Below, one piece after another: positions 4,689 to 6,621 of a DNA stretch of 6,621 nucleotides; the stretch's first letter is position 1, and each line of letters opens with the position of its first letter. This stretch comes from Candidatus Hecatellales archaeon ex4484_218 (GTDB lineage Archaea; Thermoproteota; Bathyarchaeia; Hecatellales; Hecatellaceae). Under the pieces are notes generated by a model, which searched no databases, was not told the DNA's origin, and saw only the letters and a list, made by a program, of their open reading frames with translations. The translations under genes were made by a program, and so were the position numbers. The stretch lies in assembly GCA_002254975.1 (NCBI GenBank), contig NJEB01000029.1, positions 1 through 6,621 on the forward strand, in the 5' to 3' direction.

Positions 4689-4876
4689 AGTTTATAATTT
4701 CGACCTTTTCTTTCCACCAATCCTTTTTCTACTAAAGCCTCCAAAATTTTTCTTGTTTCTGTTGGATTTAATCCAACCTTTTTTGAAACTAGTAAAACAG
4801 CAGCACCCTTAACCTCATCTTTTAAAACACTAATAATTTTTTGTTCTAATTCTTCACTTACATTTTCATTATCCAA
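4679..4876 (-). CDS. Small winged-helix DNA-binding protein
   Basis: This 65-residue protein is a single winged-helix domain. Helix 1 (about 7-20, SEELEQKIISVLKD) is followed by helix 2 (about 26-33), the recognition helix PTETRKILEALVEKG (38-52) and a wing, LVERKGRNYKLKT. It resembles small archaeal MarR/ArsR-like or RPA-/Rrp2-type wHTH proteins, but I cannot name a family; a transcription regulator is the default reading. The frame contains no ATG or GTG in its first part and an in-frame TAA lies at 4880-4882, so the start must be TTG at 4876, preceded by only a weak GGAT. A 14-bp perfect palindrome (4884-4897) ends 7 bp before the start and may be its own operator. It is convergent with hsp20 and downstream of the synthase gene after 167 bp, so it probably has its own promoter. 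Confidence 0.75.
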   Translation of the reverse strand: MDNENVSEELEQKIISVLKDEVKGAAVLLVSKKVGLNPTETRKILEALVEKGLVERKGRNYKLKT

Positions 4877-4883
4877 TTTTTAT

Positions 4884-4897
4884 CCAAAAATTTTTGG
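4884..4897. promoter_or_regulatory. 14-bp perfect palindrome before the winged-helix gene
   Basis: CCAAAAATTTTTGG has no spacer and lies directly before the TTG start of the 65-residue winged-helix protein. A TATA-like TTTAATAAAA on the minus strand (4907-4916) would place transcription start within or next to it, so it could be an autoregulatory operator. It is A/T-dominated, so chance is not excluded. Confidence 0.4.
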
Positions 4898-4901
4898 GTT
4901 T

Positions 4902-4949
4902 AACCATTTTATTAAACATTCTTGTAGAAAAAACCTTCAAAAAATGGTT
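4902..4949. repeat. 9-bp inverted repeat in the intergenic region
   Basis: AACCATTTT (4902-4910) and AAAATGGTT (4941-4949) are exact reverse complements 30 bp apart. They flank the segment where a promoter of the winged-helix gene would lie. No function is evident; the arms could be paired regulator half-sites. Confidence 0.3.
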
Positions 4950-5031
4950 GTTTAAACTTTTAATGAAAAAATAGAAAGCATGTTTTTGTGTTTAGGATAC
5001 TTTTTTAACCAAAGAATTTGAAAAGTTTATG

Positions 5032-5037
5032 AAAAAA
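5032..5037 (-). terminator. T-run just after the synthase gene
   Basis: Reading the minus strand, TTTTTT begins 6 bases after the TAA of the synthase gene, which fits the U-rich signals that end archaeal transcripts. Other T-runs lie further on, and there is no hairpin. Confidence 0.35.
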
Positions 5038-5043
5038 GATATG

Positions 5044-6357
5044 TTAAGCTAAAAATCCAACCCTTTTTAACAACTCGTTAAACTCATCCTCAGTAAATGC
5101 AAATCTTCTACCCTCATTAGAATATTTTTCTCTAATTATCTGAATTAGGTTTAAGAGTCTTGGGTCATTTTCATCTACTGGCTTACCCAATTTTTCTTCA
5201 ATCTTCATTTGAATTCCATGTTTTCCAGACCTTCTTCCAATAATTATTCTTCTTTTTTGCCCTACAAGTTCAGGTGGAAAAACCTCGTAGGTTATAGGTA
5301 AAATCTTTATTCCATGAAGATGAATTCCAGATTCATGTTGGAAAGCAGCATCACCAACAATTGCCTTATTTAAAGGTAAATAATAGTTTAAGGCTGTTGC
5401 AATATAGTTTGCTGTGTATCTTAATAGACTTAAATTCCATTTTTTGATGTTATGATGCATGTAACAGTTCATGATTATTTTTTCTGTTTCAGCATTTCCA
5501 GCCCTATCGCCAATCCCTAAAAATGTTGTGCTAACATAAAATTTATCATAAAGTCCAGATGCAGCTCTAATAGCAGCCATAGTATTTTCAACAGCATTTC
5601 CAAGGTCATCATGAGCATGAATTTCAAGATAAGGGATGGAGGTTTCTTCCTTAAGTTTTCTAACCTTAGCTGGGATTCCTGAAGGTAAAGGTGCTTCAGG
5701 GTCTGAAACCCCTATTCCAACTGTATCACATATTCTATAAACAGATGCACCTGCTTCAGCAACAGCATTTACAATGTTTTTTTCAAAATCCCAATCTGCT
5801 CTTGTACTATCTTCCCCATGGAAAAAAACTGTTAAACCATGGTTTACAGCATATTCAACACTACTAACAATGTTTTCAACTATTTTTTCCAGTTTTTCAT
5901 CATGCCATTTTTCAAGATGAATGTAGGATACCGGATGGGAAATACCAACCTGTTTAAAATCTAGTTTTAAGGCTAAATCTACATCATTCTTGTTGGCTCT
6001 ACACCATCCAGCAAGCATATCACCTAAACCTTCATCATGCATCATTTTTATTGCTTCTTGGTCTGATTTTGTGTAGGTTATAACCTCTATTCTTTCAACA
6101 CCAATATCTCTAAGCAAACATGCAATTTTACACATATCAGTTGGAGTTGGAGTTGTAAGCTCAGCCATTTGAAGACCTTCACGAAGAGTTGTATCATCCA
6201 CAATAACATCAACATTTAAAGGTTTGCAGTAGTAAACTTCTTTTTTAAGTTTCTCCCATTCTTCAAGATTAAATGTTTTATTACTTAAATTTCTAACAAA
6301 ACTTAGAAATTTTCTTCTTTTTTCTTCAAAGTTTTGATAATTACTTATTTTTGCCAT
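5044..6357 (-). CDS. 2-isopropylmalate/homocitrate/citramalate synthase-family enzyme (DRE-TIM), no LeuA regulatory domain
   Basis: This 437-residue enzyme of the alpha-isopropylmalate synthase superfamily condenses a 2-oxo acid with acetyl-CoA. An N-terminal extension (about 1-48) precedes a TIM-barrel lyase domain (about 50-320). The barrel has the metal/catalytic loop DDTTLREG (54-61; D55, R59, E60), HAHDDLGNA (247-255; H247 and H249 as metal ligands) and GIGDRAGNAETE (281-292). A helical subdomain with GDAAFQHESGIHLHG (335-349; H341, E342) covers the rest. The C-terminal leucine-binding domain of LeuA is absent; length and ending resemble homocitrate synthase, Re-citrate synthase or AksA more than feedback-controlled LeuA. 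ATG is preceded by AGGGAAG, and a good TATA (6405-6413) lies upstream. No other leucine, lysine or coenzyme B biosynthesis gene is in the window, so the 2-oxo-acid substrate cannot be assigned. It appears to be transcribed alone. Confidence 0.88.
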   Translation of the reverse strand: MAKISNYQNFEEKRRKFLSFVRNLSNKTFNLEEWEKLKKEVYYCKPLNVDVIVDDTTLREGLQMAELTTPTPTDMCKIACLLRDIGVERIEVITYTKSDQEAIKMMHDEGLGDMLAGWCRANKNDVDLALKLDFKQVGISHPVSYIHLEKWHDEKLEKIVENIVSSVEYAVNHGLTVFFHGEDSTRADWDFEKNIVNAVAEAGASVYRICDTVGIGVSDPEAPLPSGIPAKVRKLKEETSIPYLEIHAHDDLGNAVENTMAAIRAASGLYDKFYVSTTFLGIGDRAGNAETEKIIMNCYMHHNIKKWNLSLLRYTANYIATALNYYLPLNKAIVGDAAFQHESGIHLHGIKILPITYEVFPPELVGQKRRIIIGRRSGKHGIQMKIEEKLGKPVDENDPRLLNLIQIIREKYSNEGRRFAFTEDEFNELLKRVGFLA

Positions 6358-6404
6358 GCCGAACTTCCCTAACTTTATTCAGTTTATTTCCATGAGCAAT
6401 AGTC

Positions 6405-6413
6405 CTATAAAAG
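6405..6413 (-). promoter_or_regulatory. TATA box of the synthase gene
   Basis: CTTTTATAG on the minus strand is preceded by purine/C-rich CCTAAAA as a BRE-like sequence. Spacing predicts transcription start near 6384, giving a leader of about 26 nt that contains the SD AGGGAAG. It is the most convincing promoter in the window. Confidence 0.55.
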
Positions 6414-6475
6414 TTTTAGGTTAATCTGTTTGGCTAATGTTTACATTTATCCAAAAACTTTAGATTTTTAAATTC

Positions 6476-6495
6476 AAACGTTCAGTTAGACGTTT
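6476..6495. promoter_or_regulatory. AAACGT-N8-ACGTTT inverted repeat upstream of the synthase gene
   Basis: AAACGT (6476-6481) and ACGTTT (6490-6495) are 6-bp inverted arms about 60 bp upstream of the TATA box on the minus strand. The same half-site, in the opposite arrangement, makes up the perfect dyad before the KaiC-like gene (3523-3545). CG-containing hexamers are uncommon in this AT-rich DNA, so a shared regulator is possible. Confidence 0.3.
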
Positions 6496-6621
6496 AATTT
6501 TTAACATTATAAAATTTTAAAATTTTTCTTTTCAAACTGTTTTGAAATATTTGTTTAAAAATAGGGATTCCCCAAATATTACTTAGTGAAGAATAACCTA
6601 AAAATGGTGGTTTTTTGGTTA

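Larger units (their letters stand above)
6358..6621. other. Gene-free right edge
   Basis: Apart from the synthase promoter and the AAACGT repeat, this 264-bp stretch holds only AT-rich inverted repeats: TTTCAAA/TTTGAAA at 6530-6536/6541-6547, and AATATTTG/CAAATATT at 6546-6553/6573-6580. An ATG at 6604 starts six open plus-strand codons at the very edge, without an SD; too little is visible to call a gene. Confidence 0.5.

Noticed and set aside
6546..6580. Hairpin AATATTTG/CAAATATT as terminator or operator
   Set aside because: Short A/T arms with a 19-nt spacer are expected by chance in such AT-rich DNA, and no neighbouring gene end is visible.
6604..6621. Start of a plus-strand gene at the right edge (MVVFWL)
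   Set aside because: Six codons only, no SD, no convincing promoter.
1..6621. CRISPR array or tandem repeat array
   Set aside because: No regularly spaced direct repeats seen on reading the window; the only repetition is the coiled-coil heptads and short A/T runs.

Overview
The window is strongly AT-rich DNA from what looks like an archaeon, possibly a thermophile. The evidence is an archaeal PIN-domain ATPase of the COG1855 type, a KaiC/RadA-like single-domain ATPase, an MthK-like K+ channel, TATA-box-like promoters and GGAGGTGAT-type ribosome binding sites. No marker gene fixes the lineage. Four of the eight intact or partial genes can only start at TTG, so TTG appears to be a routine start codon in this genome.

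Layout. Positions 1-3503 (minus strand, read right to left) hold a tight cluster: a KaiC-like ATPase, an HTH protein with a seven-heptad coiled coil, a two-TM/RCK K+ channel and a CYTH-domain protein, with gaps of 15, 25 and 25 bp. After 87 bp comes the 5' part of a PIN-P-loop ATPase that runs off the left edge. Positions 3504-3814 are gene-free but unusually structured: a perfect 10-bp inverted repeat in front of the kaiC-like gene, an 81-nt GC-rich foldback (28 bp paired in three helices), and immediately next to it an 83-bp element of nested inverted repeats centred on a TATA-like sequence. Positions 3815-4204 (plus) encode a small Lys-rich HTH protein. Positions 4243-4666 (plus) hold a small heat shock protein (Hsp20) gene with two apparent lesions, an in-frame TGA at codon 3 and a 1-nt frameshift. 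Positions 4679-4876 (minus) encode a 65-residue winged-helix protein convergent with hsp20. Positions 5044-6357 (minus) encode a 2-isopropylmalate/homocitrate-synthase-family enzyme with its own promoter. The remaining 264 bp to the right edge contains that promoter and some AT-rich inverted repeats, with no supported gene.

How the parts may work together. The four-gene cluster groups an ATPase of the KaiC family, a dimeric-looking DNA-binding protein, a ligand-gated K+ channel and a CYTH enzyme (class IV adenylyl cyclase or triphosphatase family). This could be a signalling and ion-homeostasis module, and the dyad in front of the first gene could be the binding site of the HTH protein. That functional link is inference from gene order and domains. 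The most unusual DNA is the 3616-3779 double foldback, which matches no RNA family I recognise.
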